Counted from the stretch's first letter, positions 24,432-37,350 are shown. The stretch: DNA of 64,000 bases from Chrysoperla carnea (GCF_905475395.1 NC_058341.1:63309501-63373500), one strand, 5' to 3'. Numbers and translations are program-made. Notes: generated by a model not told the origin, from the letters alone.

Positions 24432-24696
24432 AAGAGAGCTGAAAGGATTGTTTTTAGAATAAAAAAATAAATAAATAAATAGTACCACGTCGTTTTGTTT
24501 TCGACATATTAATTTTGACGTAAATTGTCAAAATTGTTACAAACACAGTTTCAAAAATGTTGACCGTTAAAAACGGTAGATAAAACGTTCCCAATTTTGA
24601 CAATTTACGTCAAAATTAATATGTCGAAAACAAAACGACGTGGTACTATTTATTTATTTATTTTTTTATTCTAAAAACATTCCTTTCAGCTCTCTT
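24432..24696. repeat. Compact hairpin, two 104-bp near-perfect arms
   Basis: Left arm 24432-24535 and right arm 24593-24696 are reverse complements with mirror sum 49128 at both the outer edge ('aagagagct' / 'agctctctt') and the inner edge ('caaaatt' / 'aattttg'). I see one mismatch ('ggattg' against 'cattcc'). The 57-base loop has a further small hairpin, 'accgttaaaaacggt'. It could be a MITE or a source of hairpin RNA. Confidence 0.9.
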
Positions 24697-25219
24697 CACA
24701 TGGATGTCATAGCTTATATCATTCTGAGTCTGCAAAAAAAGAGAAATCTGGCGACAAGTGCTTTCATGCTGGAAATATCTTAAATAATTACTTGAGCATT
24801 ACAATTAGCCAATGATAAACAAATCAGATCATTAAATTTAAGCTTTCAGAATTTTTTATATGGAGTGCCTCAGAACTGTCGCATTTGAAGTTCAAACGTG
24901 TATCATGCGATAAATTTTAAGAAGAAAGTTTCTTTACAGTTTTCAGATCTGATATACCATTAACTAGATAATATTTTCCCAAGTTTTAACAAAATCCACC
25001 CTGAAAATTTGCAACGGAAGTCTCAAATAATTGCATACATAATAATTTCATCGCTTAGTTGGGAACGTCCTTAAGATATAGCTAAAATTAGTATCCAATT
25101 ATTTTGTATATTCCAATTTTATTTATGCAAATGTACTTAGCAAACGACCTATTTTTAGTATTTACATATTTGAAAAAATATCTTTAAATTTGCTCTTTGA
25201 AATTCGATTTAAAAAAAAA
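24697..25219. other. Unannotated stretch
   Basis: No gene or repeat recognised. Confidence 0.3.
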
Positions 25220-25435
25220 AACAAATTTTAAGTAAAACAAACAATTTACTTAGTTAATTGTTTAAGTTTTCATGTATAGAGAGTGTTGATTACGCAATCA
25301 TTTGTTTTTTTCCGTCATGTAAGTAATAAAACTATTAGATAGCTACACATCCATACATGTCACATACGCATAACTGATATTCCCATATAACACGTACTAC
25401 ATTATTTGCGCCCTCACCCCCTTTTCATGCCTAGT
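25220..25435 (-). repeat. Family R1 fragment
   Basis: Matches the outer end of R1 ('acaatttacttagttaattg', 'gagtgttgatta', 'tgatattcccatata') but lacks the CCAAGTTTG part. Confidence 0.6.
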
Positions 25436-25985
25436 TTGACTGAATCAATTTTAAAAAAAATATGTGTGGAAAAATTCGAATAAGAACGTATAAAAAATGC
25501 TTACATGATAGACGGGGGTTGCTTTTTTCACCGTGTCAAAGAAGGTGAAAATATTCACTAATTTAAAAAATATTAAGTTTATACCACGGAATTTTGGGTA
25601 AAATGGCTATTTGGCGGACGGCATAAAATCTACTGAAAGGCTCAGTAGAATCATTATTCTCAAAGCTTCGAAATTACTCCAGAAAGTGGACTCATGGTTT
25701 GCCAGTTAATAAACAATTTAAAAAATTCTCGTGATGAAGAGAAAAAGAGTGAGACATTGTTGGAACAGAAAAAGCAAAAAAATTAACACTTCGATGTTTC
25801 TGCAATCCTAAACAAAAAAAGCATACTAAATTATGTCCAAAACTCAAGTTGCCCTTTTTTTTTATAGAAATACAACACTTGCGGTGTTGTAATTTTATAT
25901 CACTATTACACAAGAAATGATCTCAGAATTTGCCCGTGCATCCTGTTGTACGGGGAAATTCTGGGACCATTTCAGCCTACAGTTG
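25436..25985. other. Unannotated stretch
   Basis: The plus strand at about 25700-25790 reads NNLKNSRDEEKKSETLLEQ in one frame, but there is no start, no family match and early stops. I do not call a gene. Confidence 0.3.
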
Positions 25986-26243
25986 TCGCCCTATTAACTC
26001 ACTTGGTTAAGGCGTAACCAATTCAGTCCGCGGTATGCTTCGGGTAGCGGGTTCGATTCCCGCCGTCGCAACAAAATTAATTTAATTAATAGTTGTGATG
26101 GGCTGGTGCAGTGCATGAAATATGCATGAAGGAGGTGCACTCAGCCTCTAAAATTGAGGAGCAGATAAATGAAATTATCAGCGGAAAGGTGGTAAAACAA
26201 ATATTTGGTATTACAATGGGCTCTATAACCTAACCTTCAGTTA
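25986..26243 (+). mobile_element. tRNA-derived SINE, copy 2
   Basis: The best-preserved copy. Box A region 'actcacttggttaaggc', perfect box B 'gggttcgattcccgcc', then 'ttaatttaattaatag', 'ggaggtgcactcag' and 'gaaattatcagcggaaagg'. Opposite orientation to copies 1 and 3. Confidence 0.88.
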
Positions 26244-26689
26244 CCAAAGCTCGTAAAAAAGTTACTCATATGCTGCACCATAGTCTATCGCTTTTCTTCA
26301 CTTTTTTACAGGTAGTAATGAACAAAACCGCGACCAACACCAATACCAAAATTGTATTTAACTATGTATATTTAACACATTTAGTGCTATGAGTTTATCA
26401 TCTTTATCTTACTCATTTGCCTTGGTCTTGCAAGTTTGTTGGTTTTGTATATATGTAACAGTCAGATTAAAGTACAACGCCAAGTATGCAAGGCAAATGG
26501 CAGTTAATTATAGAAGGGAAAGCACACTGTGTAAGAGAAATATCAAAGTTATAAGTGTTTAAGATAAAAGTCAAATTAAGATACTGAAACCATGTAAGGT
26601 CCACTTAACTTGAAATCGCCATAAGTTCTCTAAATTAAAGTTTTCTAAAAAATTTCCATGAATCAAATAATTACTAATTCACTGGTATT
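26244..26689. other. Unannotated stretch
   Basis: No gene recognised. Confidence 0.3.
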
Positions 26690-27115
26690 ACAATTAAAGA
26701 ATTAAAATTTTATGCACTTGTCATATTTAAGTGGTTCTAGAACTGAGAAAGTAAATTAAAAACAAATCATTGACTGATTTAAATATCCTGTGTAGAAAGT
26801 ATTGATTCGCATTATTTTTTTTATAAATAAGAAAAGCTTAAAAAACCAACACAATTATTTATTTGATTTTCGAAAGTATTTTCTAGGACTTTTTTTTAGT
26901 TTTTGGAGAAAAACGAGAAGTTTTTGGGGCATTTCTTACATTTAAACTTTTGTTTTATCTGTAACGGTTTACAAGATGGGTCCCACGGACCCAAGTCCCA
27001 ATTGACCTACGTAGCTCATTTACTAACTCGACTTCATTTTTTACGACCTGAGCACGCTGTAAAAATATTAACTTAATATCTTTTTTTCGTTCTTGTGTAA
27101 AATTGTGTTATGTAA
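26690..27115 (-). repeat. Family R1, copy 4 (3'-truncated)
   Basis: Contains 'gtaacggtttacaagatggg', 'acctacgtagctcatttac' and 'gagcacgctgtaaaaat' of R1 but stops before the CCAAGTTTG block. Confidence 0.65.
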
Positions 27116-27463
27116 AAAAGTGTTTGTTAATAAAATTGAGTTTATTGAATAATACATATTGCCCATTTACATTTTTATTGAGAATTTAATCATTGAAAAT
27201 AAAAAATTTTGACAATTGTTAAAAAAAAAAAATTGCTGTAGGTCATCTAAAATCTATAAAAACTTAAAATTGCTACAAAACATAATTTTTCTTAACTCAA
27301 AAATATCGCTCATGATAAAATCTATCATATATTTATTTATATATAACAAAATATAATAGGAAATAGTAGTTTAATCAGTTATTTATTTTCAGTCATAATA
27401 TTGTGTGAATCATGTTTGATTGATTGGAAGTCAGTCAAATACAAAATTTATAATCCTAGAAAA

Positions 27464-27510
27464 ATGCAATTGCTAAAACTGCAATAGTTTGCAATTGCTA
27501 AAACTGCAAA
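27464..27510. repeat. Short tandem duplication
   Basis: Two consecutive copies of 'gcaattgctaaaactgcaa', about 24 bases apart. Confidence 0.85.
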
Positions 27511-27539
27511 ACTTAATAGCTTGCAAGGTATATGAAAAA

Positions 27540-27720
27540 ACCTTTTTCCGCGACGTTTGACCTAGAATATTTTTTTTTGCACACATGCTTTTGCAATTGA
27601 CTTTTTATAGGTCATTTCTTGCAACCGAATAAAGATAATCCATGTGAAAAAATTTCACTTGGATTTTTTAAGCAGAAAAACCTTTATTTTCTTGGGCTAT
27701 AGGTGAAGTAGACGAAAATG
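27540..27720 (-). repeat. Dispersed repeat, partner of 1500-1680
   Basis: Complement of the 1500-1680 repeat, including 'caattgactttttataggtc' and 'gacgtttgacct'. Confidence 0.6.
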
Positions 27721-30700
27721 CAGAATATATATTTTAACTATTATAGCCAAGATTACCATCTTCCCTTGTCTTACTTAGGGTTGCAATTAACTTTTTCCAG
27801 ATAAATTTTCCAAACATTATAAGACTTATTATGTCTACCATCGATATTTAATTACTTTTCGAGTTTAGTTGTATCAGCTTTTCTGAATTATGATCAAAAA
27901 ATATCATATATACAAATTTATACAAATATATACAAATTAATACTAATACTACATATACGAATGATGACTACTTGGTATTCGAAATACGTATCTACATGAT
28001 ACAAAAATTTATCTAGGAAATTGGAATTTATTTACGTTATACCGTGTTTATCATTGATTATCGCTAAATTACGGTTTTGACCCATTTTATCCTTCTTTTG
28101 CATTACATGGTAATTTGGGTTGACGCTTATTTTCTACAGGCAAATTCCTTCATTTATTTTGGCTTAATTAACTGTTTTATCCATTTTACCCTCTTCACTC
28201 CCTAAGAGCGAATTTTGCTTAACGATTTTTGTTTTTAAAAAAGTTTATACCTTCAGTAAGACATCCACCAAATTTCAAAAAAATATATTAAAACCGAAAA
28301 AAATTATTGGATCAAAAGCTTCATTTATTACAGAAACGTGGATTTATTACAGAAAGGTAGTAAATTTTATTTTTTATAACTTTTTTTATTAATTAAATAA
28401 TTTTCATTTTGATTAATATTAATCGACAAAACTGGAAAGCAACTTTCTTTATAGAATTTTCTTTTCTGTGTCACTGCACCCTTCTAGTGTGATAGTTTTT
28501 GACACCTGTTTTTTAGGCGCCGGGGCAGTTGTGTACCCGCTGGAGTTCCAGGGATCATCAAAATTATTATTTTAGGTGTCAAAAGATAACAAAAGTTATA
28601 AATAATATATTTAAAACATTAAAACTTTTAGGAGTTTTTGGATTTTCGGACACAAAATACCTAAATTATTAAAAAAAAAACTGTTATTTGGGTTTGCTAA
28701 ATTTTCCTCAAAAACGCTTTCAAAAGATTATCAAATCGGATGTATTCGGATGCACATATGTTACGCGATATTTTCGATTATGATCAACCGATTTTAACGA
28801 TTGTTTTTTTTTTTTCAGTAAGAGGTAGTAAATAGGAATTGAAAAATTTGGGAATGCAATTTTTGTTGTTGTAGTCGTATCATCAACTTCACAAAATTTG
28901 AAGACAAAAATAAATAAAAAGTGTTTTTAATATATCTTTGCACAGATGATGAACATTATTTTTCAGAACTGCCAATGTTTTCATAACACTTAACTCAATA
29001 TTTTTTATTAAATTGTAACAACAATAGTAGCTTACAGGCTAAATAAGCGGTTTCTATGGTACTGAGATCAATACACGACCCTTGAAAACTTTTTTTTTAC
29101 AAATTCATAAAATTAAAATATCAGTTTTACAGAAAAATTTGTTTCTGTAAATATTAGTTTTACGTTAGAATATTTTTAGAAGTTAAAACACTGTCTCAAG
29201 AGATTTTATTGTTGCTAATTTCGTGTCGTATCATGACAACAATGGTTTAAGTCTTTCGATTATAATTTCAAAAAGATATGTTGTAGACACAATGAAGATT
29301 ATCTTTTTTAGATAAGTTTCTCGGTACTGCACAAACTTTTTAAATTATAATTGAAAAAAAGTGTGAAAAATTCGTGGTTGCGAATATGTAAAAACGCACC
29401 AAGAAATATCTATCGATAACTCATGATGAGGATTCAGTAACCCAAATAACAAAGAAAATGATACTAAAATACACTTCTTTCAACGAGATGTCGGTTTTTT
29501 GTTAAAAGTAGTACAAAAAAAAGTCAATATGAAAAATAAATTACAATCAAATATGAATATAAATCTACATTGGTAACACCGTTATTTATATTATCAACTT
29601 TACCGATAATATGTTAATGGATCTCTAAAAATTTTCGGCTAATGCAATTATTATTATTCAAAACAAATATAAATGAATAAAATTAATACTCTTACCTTAA
29701 ATGTAGACTAGATAAATATTGTTTAAATTAAATTTATTTTAGATGAAGAAAAAAACACACGAAACAACAAAAATTAAATTAAAAATACAAAACAAAAACA
29801 CTTAAACTTTAGTTTAACGAATAAAAAATAATAATTTACAAACATATGTCATAATTTACTTTAAAATAAATAAATTTTTAAAGAACATATTCTGTTTATG
29901 TTAATAACAACAATAAGATAATATTGCGCTATTATATTTTTGTTTGTTAAAAGAACTTTTGTTTAAATTGTTCATCGCGCGTTTATTTAAATTTAATTCA
30001 TTATTGTATTATGTGCAATAAGTAAATAATTTATAAAAGCGCGCGCACGCTTTTCCAAAAGAGATAAATTTAAAAAATAAAATAAATTATTTTTATAATT
30101 TATAGTAAATGTGCATTTTCAAGTTCAGTTCATTGATTTCTCAAGCAATATGCTATGATATTCTATTATTGAATTTTATTGGTTAATCTTAACCGAATCA
30201 AGAACTGTTTGGAACTGATCTAAACATTTTATTGCCAAGTGCCGTATACCTTCATGATGACTCTTTTGAAACTACAACTAATCGTGATAGATGTCAATGA
30301 ACCTCATAATAAGAGTCTTCAACAGTGGTAAACTGGTTTTACATTGATTTTTACACGTATTTACCTATAGCATACTGTATTATATGTAAGTCAATACTTT
30401 CTTCTATATGCACCTGTAACTTCTTTTGTAAATCATTGAAGAAGGGGTATTCCGTTATAACCATTTGTTAAGTTAAATTATACCCATTACAGTATTGATA
30501 CCATATTGTATACATATCTGTCGCAACTATTGCCTACACCTCAAATAAAGTAAGCAATATTAATGTATTTTATTTGTTGCATAAGTACAGAGCAAATGGG
30601 CGAAATTTTAAAGCACAATCAAAGCAAAGCATACATATTTGAGTTACTCTTATTTGTTGCAATGTTAAGAAGAACAGAACAAGTGAAGGTAACTACTGGT

Positions 30701-30772
30701 AACTGAGTTACCAGTTTGATAACCATTTCTATTGAGTGTTAAAAATTAATAAATTTGTTAAATTACTCAACA
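27721..30772. other. Unannotated AT-rich stretch
   Basis: No coding gene recognised. A GC-rich blip 'agcgcgcgcacgct' lies at about 30039-30052, with a TATA-like 'ttataaa' beside it on the minus strand, and a consensus-like donor (AAG|GTAAGAG, minus strand) near 29696. Together these could be a non-coding first exon of an unseen leftward gene, but no downstream exon is visible. Confidence 0.2.
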
Positions 30773-31020
30773 TACAGGATGACTTTTTTAAGTTAACCTA
30801 TGCTTGAAACTCGAAAAATAACTTATCGATAAAAATGCTCCAAGCAAATCTTACACATCTTACACATGCATTAAACTTGACCTAGTTTTTCAAGCTGAAT
30901 GAAAAGCTCTGTTTACTCCATAACTGATAATCGATAGATGAATACTTTAAATTACAAAGTTGTTATTGATTAAAAAAGTAACATCTATTTGTTCAAAACA
31001 TTTTTCCACAAAATGTACAG
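30773..31020. repeat. Repeat shared with 53257-53535
   Basis: Blocks 'atacaggatga', 'cttgaaactcgaaaaataac', 'taactgataatcgatagatg' and 'gttgttattgattaaaaaag' recur in the same order at 53257-53535. Confidence 0.75.
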
Positions 31021-32219
31021 TTTTGGCAAAAATGGACTGAAAAGTTTTATCCAAAATCGTTTCTTCGTGTCAAAATTGTTATTTCGTATAATTTTTTCTG
31101 CAAAATCTAGGCACTTTTCCAAATAAAACTTTCTAATAAATCCAATAAAAGTTCTGCGTTTTACTATAAAGACCATTTTTTGTTCAAATTGAATGAATAA
31201 ACACATATTTTGGAAATAATCAATACTTAATAATGAAAAAATTCATTTTATTTATTATAATTTGAAAATTTTTCCAACAGGATAACACTTCTCGATAAAC
31301 AAATTTTTGTCATTTCCTTCCGAATGATGCGTCTCTGAAAATTTGCATACATACATTATACGGAAATAGTTCGAAATTGGTTCCTAGGATCTGAAAAGGA
31401 AATCTGAAAACTTTGAACAAAAATTATGAACTAAAATAATTAATCAATTAACCATATTTTATAAATTGAATTTATATTAGGTTGTTGTAAGACTAAAATT
31501 TTTTTATTTTATCTCAAACTTTTTCGAACTTTCGTTCATTCTCAAGAGATTAAATTGAATATAACTATAAATATAATATTTTACAACTAAAACTTTTAAC
31601 GCAATTTTGAAAATAATGAATAAAAAAGTTTTTTATTATAATTTACAGATGTATCCAACACGATTACACTTTTCAAAGAATTTTCGATAAAGCGGAGAAA
31701 TTTTTTTAATCGCCATTCGAATTTTCCACCCCTGAAAAATTACCGCTCTTGACACTAACCCCGGCTGCCCCTAGTATAAATCCAGCGCTGACTATTCACA
31801 TTCTAAAAATAGAAGAATAAAATTAAGCACGTTTTTTAAATTTGAAATATATTCAAGTATTTGTATTGATTATCTTTCTCATTGAATCTATTTGCGCTTG
31901 GCTACAATCACCATTCTATAGGAACTGAAAATTCTTTGATATTTTATTTATACAACTAAGGCTATTTATACTACGGTACCAAAGATGGAGTTGGTGCTTG
32001 AATTTACCAATATCACGTCTAGTTAATGTCGTTTTCGGATGTAATCGATAATTTAAAGATGATTTTAAAATTAACTGGTAAAATATACTATAGGGCAAGC
32101 AGAAGCGTAAGCGTGTTTGCCTATCCTTTACCACCTATAACAATATCATAACGTAAAAATCAACTCGTATAAAAATTCGAATATCTCAAGATCACTGTTT
32201 TACCAAACTAAGGAATACA
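31021..32219. other. Unannotated stretch
   Basis: The minus-strand frame at 32134-31916 has a non-random-looking segment (RLHPKTTLTRRDIGKFKHQL) but I do not recognise it. It has no splice or start support, so I do not call it. Confidence 0.25.
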
Positions 32220-32880
32220 TGAAATAGAAATTCTTAAGGAATCCTCGATAACAGCTCCGATTTTGATGATTTTTTTTTTTTAAATGAATATTTTTGTATA
32301 TTATTTAAAATGAGAAATATTTCAGAGGAGGGAAATAATCTGGAGGGGGAATAGGCAATGTCGCGACTTATATATCGATGCCCAGCCTTACTCGCTAATG
32401 CTAGAAGTTTGAAATTTCGAGAGGATATCCATTTTATACTGTAGATGTAGCTTTTGAGGTCACTATTTAACCGATTTTAAAAATTCTTTCACCTATAGAA
32501 TGCTACATTATTAGCAAATAACATGGGCTGTATTATATTTTCCAAAAATTTAAGGTTCCGCAACAAAAAATTTAAATCTAGTTTTATTGTTATTAAGTTA
32601 AAATACATTTTTTTGTGGAAAACCATCACGCAAGAGTCATTTTTTCTTTAAGTTGCACATGTACTATTTAAACAATATAAATAACTAGCAGTTGTCCACG
32701 TTATAGCCTTCAATTCTCTTAACTTCCCTTTGTTCACTATTTAATGGATTTTATCTTTTAGTGCGAGTTCCTCATTATTTTGCAAATGCGGGCATGTCAC
32801 TTGCTGATACTGTAGCATTCTATAGGTGAAAGAATTTTTAAAATAAGTTACGTTGTGAACTCAAGATCAACGCACAGTTA
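32220..32880. repeat. Palindromic repeat family P, copy 2
   Basis: Shares 'agctccgattttgatgatt', 'tttcgagaggatatcc', 'cacctatagaatgctacatt' and 'ggttccgcaacaaaa' with the copy at 22920-23965. Confidence 0.7.
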
Positions 32881-33219
32881 TTATCGTCAACTCGAGGAGA
32901 TGTTTTGGGAAGCACAGCTTTAACATCCTACACAGTAAGTCGGGAAATTAATCACCAATTATAGATACAAATTCATCCTTTCCACAAGATCACATTGTCA
33001 ATAGTATTTTTTTCAAATTTGTAACTGCTTGAAATTACTTAATACTTATTATTGTTATAATAAATATGATTTTTATTATCAATTATTAATAAAGTTTGTC
33101 AAAATTATTCAACTAGTAGTTATTTAATTACAGTCAGTGTAAGTAATCAACAGTTTGTCAATACAAGTTGCATAACAAATCAAATTATTTGATTCTAGTC
33201 GAATAAAGGAATACATAAA
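32881..33219. other. Unannotated AT-rich stretch
   Basis: Nothing recognised between two family P copies. Confidence 0.3.
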
Positions 33220-33700
33220 ATAGCCATTCTTGTTAAACACATATTGTTAAACAATATAAATAACCAGCAGTCATCCACGTTTTAGTCTTCAATTCTTTCA
33301 AATTCCTCTTTGTCCACTATTTAATGGATTGTAACTTTTATTCCGAATCCCTAATAATTTTGAAAAAAAAAATACACCCATGTCACTTGCTGATAATGTA
33401 GCATTCTATAGATAAAAGAATTTTTGAAATCGGTTACGAAGTGAACTCAAAAGTAGCGATTTCACTGTTTAATGGATTTTTACTTTTGGTGCGGAACCTT
33501 AATTTATTTGAACATAAAATATAGCCCTTTTTTGCTGGTAATGTAGCATTCTGTATATGAATTAGGCTTGGCGTCGATATATTGCTTATTCCCCCTACAG
33601 GTTATTTCGCCCCTTTGAAATGTTTTTGATTTTAAATAATACACAAAAAAAATCGTCAAAATTGGAGCTGTTTTTAAGGAAAAAAAAAGACCACTTTTGT
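33220..33700. repeat. Palindromic repeat family P, copy 3
   Basis: Shares 'aataaccagcagtc', 'gataatgtagcattctatag', 'tttaatggatttttactttt' and 'aaaattggagctg' with the family. The frame at 33504-33743 (-) is repeat sequence. Confidence 0.7.
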
Positions 33701-34164
33701 GGTTTATTTCTGAATAACGAACTATTATTATTATGCTTATCAATCAACATTATGCAAATATCGAAGCTTAACTTTGTTTCTTTTACGTTTTAAGTAAAAT
33801 ATTTTATTCCATTAAATTTAATCATACAATTCTTCTTAAAGCTTACAAATCAATAAACGAATTTTCCATTGAAAAATTTTATAAATGATATTAATTTGTT
33901 AAAGAAAAAAGAAATTCAATTTGAACATTTAAAAAAACAAAATTTTTACAGTAATAATTTCTAATTAATTATTCAAAGACTTATAACATAATTTCCGTCA
34001 AGTGTATTTCAAACGAAAAATAATATAAATAATAAAAAGAAAATACTTTGTGACTTACATTTACTTTGTATGTGAATGTAATGATATAAGCAGGAACGGA
34101 CTTAGCTTCAAGCTGCTTATAAATATATTGTAAATATTATACTTAATTTGCAACATTGTCTAAA
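33701..34164. other. Unannotated AT-rich stretch
   Basis: Nothing recognised. Confidence 0.3.
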
Positions 34165-35000
34165 ATTTACAGAACTCTGGAAACATTGGAGATAAAGTAA
34201 AGCAAGTGCATCATCGTAGAGTACGTTCAGTCGAGACTATTGCTTCTGTAAGTGATGATGTAGGCGAAGATCTAGAATTAACGATTCGCTGCCTCTCACA
34301 AGTTTTTGTCTTTTATTATGCTTCTTTTAGGCTCCCTTATGATCTATTTTGCATAGTGCCCCATTTTGCATAGTTAACTTAAGAATTGAACCCCACGGAC
34401 CATTGAAATCAAAGATTTAATGTTCATTGGCTGTTACATTAGCAACAAGTTGAAGCTGATTTTTCAAAGAAAATTTCCTACTCTGAAGAAGCACACTTCC
34501 AGATATTGGGTATGTTAATTTGTTAGTAAAAAAAATTCACGAGATTACATGCCCAAGAAGTTTCTGTGTGGTGCACATTGTAATCAGGAGGGGTCAATTT
34601 TTTTGAAAACGAAGATGACCAGACAGAAACAGTCAACTATAAGCGTTATAGGCGAATGACTACCGATTATTTTGGGAACGAAGTTGAGGATTTTTCGTGG
34701 CAAACATGTGATTTCAGCGGCGAAACATGCCACACATCGTGAGCAACTTTAGATGTTTTGTGTGAAAAGTTTTGAGGTCACATTATTTCAAATTAACGTA
34801 ACGTCAACAACGCGCGAAGATCATAGCATTTGACGACATTGGATTTTTTTGTGGGGTTTTCTTAAGAAATGCCTCTATATCAACAATCCTGCAACGTTGA
34901 AGCACTTCAAAGCTCACATCTACCAAATTATAGCTCAGATAACCCTCAAAATTAGAGAAAAAGTCATCGAATTGTTCATATTTAATAAATTGTTAATTAT
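34165..35000 (+). pseudogene. Decayed mariner-type transposase (IS630 superfamily)
   Basis: Three-frame reading gives the conserved segments in family order with many stops and shifts. RVRSVETIASVSDDVGEDLE is from the helix-turn-helix part. FSKKISYSEEAHF corresponds to the F(S)DExHF catalytic block. VSVWCTL, then GGVNFFENEDDQTETVNYKR and MTTDYFGNEVED follow. A TCHTS remnant matches QQDGATCHTA around the second catalytic Asp. TTLDFFVGFS corresponds to LTPLDFFLWG, and NNPATLKHFKAHI to the usual C-terminal helix. In the first block the expected D is replaced by E (SEEAHF). The copy spans nearly the full domain length but is inactive. The small open frame at 34849-35040 is its C-terminal end. No terminal repeats were identified. 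Confidence 0.85.
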
Positions 35001-35586
35001 TTCCTTGTATATATCATTATTATTACTTTTTTTTTTATAGATTTAAGTTAGACAACTCAAACTTAATCTTCCTCTACATGCCTTCATATCGAATAACCAA
35101 AGTCGTACCCACTTGCTTCGATTACAATAACTCACTTGCTATCTGCAAATAAGCTTCTTATAAGTGCTGAAATGCCCTGTGATACCGAGTAAGCGTTTGA
35201 ATTCTACCATATTTCCTAATGATTTTTCAGTATATTTTTGTTTAGGATATCTTTGGTGAGCCGATAAGATTTCTGCCTCTAAATTCATCTACTTTCTTCT
35301 ATGCTTATGAAATGCTGTGCCTATTTCTTCTTGTATGACCTGTGGAATAATTCGAAATCACTTATAGTGACCATTAATGAATATATATTATACAGTCCAG
35401 AACTTTTAGGTTTTTACCTCGGAACCCAGTTATAGTGAATGGATTTTGATTTATCTGGATTTTCTGAATAAGTAAAAAGTTTACCTATTGAAACTTTGTA
35501 TTTGATATATTTATGAAGGTATACAAATTTTAATCACAAGTATGTACTGTACTAGAATTAGCATTTTCATGGGAAAGGTGTTAATA
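35001..35586. other. Unannotated stretch
   Basis: No gene recognised. Fragments such as 'taactgggtt' and 'aatccat' near 35420-35450 recur inverted near 36110-36130 across the R1 copy, so that copy may sit inside an older inverted repeat. Confidence 0.3.
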
Positions 35587-36033
35587 AAAACCAGTGAAAA
35601 CAAACATTTGACCAGAGTTAATTATTGAAATAACCTGCATAGAAAGTGTTGTGTCAAGGCACTCCTCACGGACAAACAGTGATATTTACGAAAAAAATTT
35701 TCAAACTAAAGTTTTATTTTTTTTATGGGGACCATTTTTTCCACTGAAACTTTTGTTCTATCTCTAACGGTTTACAAGACTCAATTGACCTATGTTGCTC
35801 ATTCACGAACTCAAAATCACTTTTTACGCCCTGAGCACGCAATAAAAATTTCAGCTTGATATCTCTGTTAGACGGGCACACGGTCGGACGGGCAGCCGAA
35901 AATTGACTAATTAGGTGATTTTATGAATATATTTACCAAAATTTTGTTCCTATCATCAATATTTCTAAACGTTACAAACTTTCGACTAAAATTTGTATAC
36001 TTAGATAAATATATCATAAACACAAGGTATAAT
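35587..36033 (-). repeat. Dispersed repeat family R1, copy 5
   Basis: Contains 'gttaattattgaaataacc', 'tatctctaacggtttacaag', 'gactaattaggtgatttta' and a diverged GACGG/GGACGG segment in place of the tetranucleotide run. Confidence 0.75.
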
Positions 36034-36564
36034 ATCGGAAGCGGAAGGTTTCAATAGGTAAACTTTTTACTTATTAGTATAAGAAATTCAGAAAATTAAG
36101 AAAAATCAAAATCCATTACTATAACTGGGTTCCGTAATTGCACTCGACTAATTATTTTACATTAAAATACTAAATAAAAGTACGTTTGGTTTAAATCAGA
36201 AAAAGCAACAATATATTGAATTGTTAGGTAAAGACTAATACATCTCTGTATGTTCAGTTGATGGATTTTATACAATATTGAAGGCTTCAAATTAAAATGT
36301 TTCTTGTGCTTATCGCTGTGGTACTCCTGTCTATGGGACAACATATAATGTAGAGACAAGAGACTAGGATGCGATGCAGATTATGAGAACGTTTATGATC
36401 AGTGTCATGTTTGTATGATTATCGTATTCAGTGTTTTATATACAATCTTATTGATGTATTTTTTACCCTAATGGGGTCGTAATTATAAATTTTATTTGAT
36501 TATTAACATGAAAGAACAATTTTTTCCACGAATATATAATGGCGAGTATTATGTCTTTGACCGA
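36034..36564. other. Unannotated stretch
   Basis: Nothing recognised beyond the inverted fragments noted at 35420. Confidence 0.3.
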
Positions 36565-37060
36565 TATGTATGTATGTTCATCTTTTCGGACCTAGCAGCT
36601 TCTAAACTACTAATCATAATTTGACAAATGAGGTATGGTGAGAAGCGTCTCGATCGCCCGCTGGTTATAGGCTATGTGGCATCACATTAAATTCGTCTAG
36701 AGGACATAAAATTATGATCGAAAAACAAATTTCGATTTAATTAAAGCGTGTTTGGTATCAAATTAAAGGGCGTAAATAGCAATTTTCAAAAATATATATA
36801 TTGCTACACTTAATTACGAAATTATAATCGCAAAATAGTGTAAAATATATGTATTTTCGTCTGTTCCCTCCTAGCTTCTAAACTAGTTATCATAATTGGA
36901 CAAATGAGGTATCGTTAAAATCTTCTTGATCGTCCGCTGGTTATAGGCAATGTCACATTCAATTGAATACGGTAGCCTCTAGAGGACATTAAGCTAGAAA
37001 AGCTTTTCAAATATATGTTGTTATACTTTCTCACGAAATTAACCCCCCAAAATGGTTTAA
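36565..37060. repeat. Diverged tandem duplication, period ~276
   Basis: Blocks 'gcttctaaac', 'gacaaatgaggtat', 'cgctggttataggc' and 'tctagaggaca' occur in the same order in 36565-36790 and again in 36845-37060, offset by about 276 bases. Confidence 0.75.
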
Positions 37061-37350
37061 ATTAAATAAAGCTCGAAAACTAAAACCCTGACAATTACAG
37101 ACTCACGTTCTTAAAAGTATGAAAAAAATAAAATTTTTTCATCTGAAATTGTTTGGATAAATAAAATCGTCATTACAGTCGGAGGACTCCTTAGATTAAA
37201 CAGGTTTTTACAGGACCGAAAAGAGGTCACCCGACTGCAACGACGATTTTACTTATCATAACAATTTCAGATGAAAATATTTTCTTTTTGTCATACATTA
37301 AAAAGCGCGATTCTGTAATTGTCGGAGTTTTAGTTTTCGAACTTTATTTT
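37060..37350. mobile_element. Inverted-repeat MITE
   Basis: The left arm ('ctcgaaaactaaaac', 'tgacaattacag', 'tcatctgaaattgtt', 'aaaatcgtc') and right arm ('gacgattttac', 'aacaatttcagatga', 'ctgtaattgtc', 'gttttagttttcga') pair around a short centre. Confidence 0.8.

Noticed and set aside
25986..26075. Possible tRNA gene
   Set aside because: Box A and box B are good, but the segment recurs at 20.8 and 59.3 kb with a shared non-tRNA body, so it is a SINE head rather than a tRNA gene.
31916..32134. 72-codon minus-strand frame with a non-random look
   Set aside because: No family recognised, no splice sites or start context, and it is short enough to be chance in this sequence.
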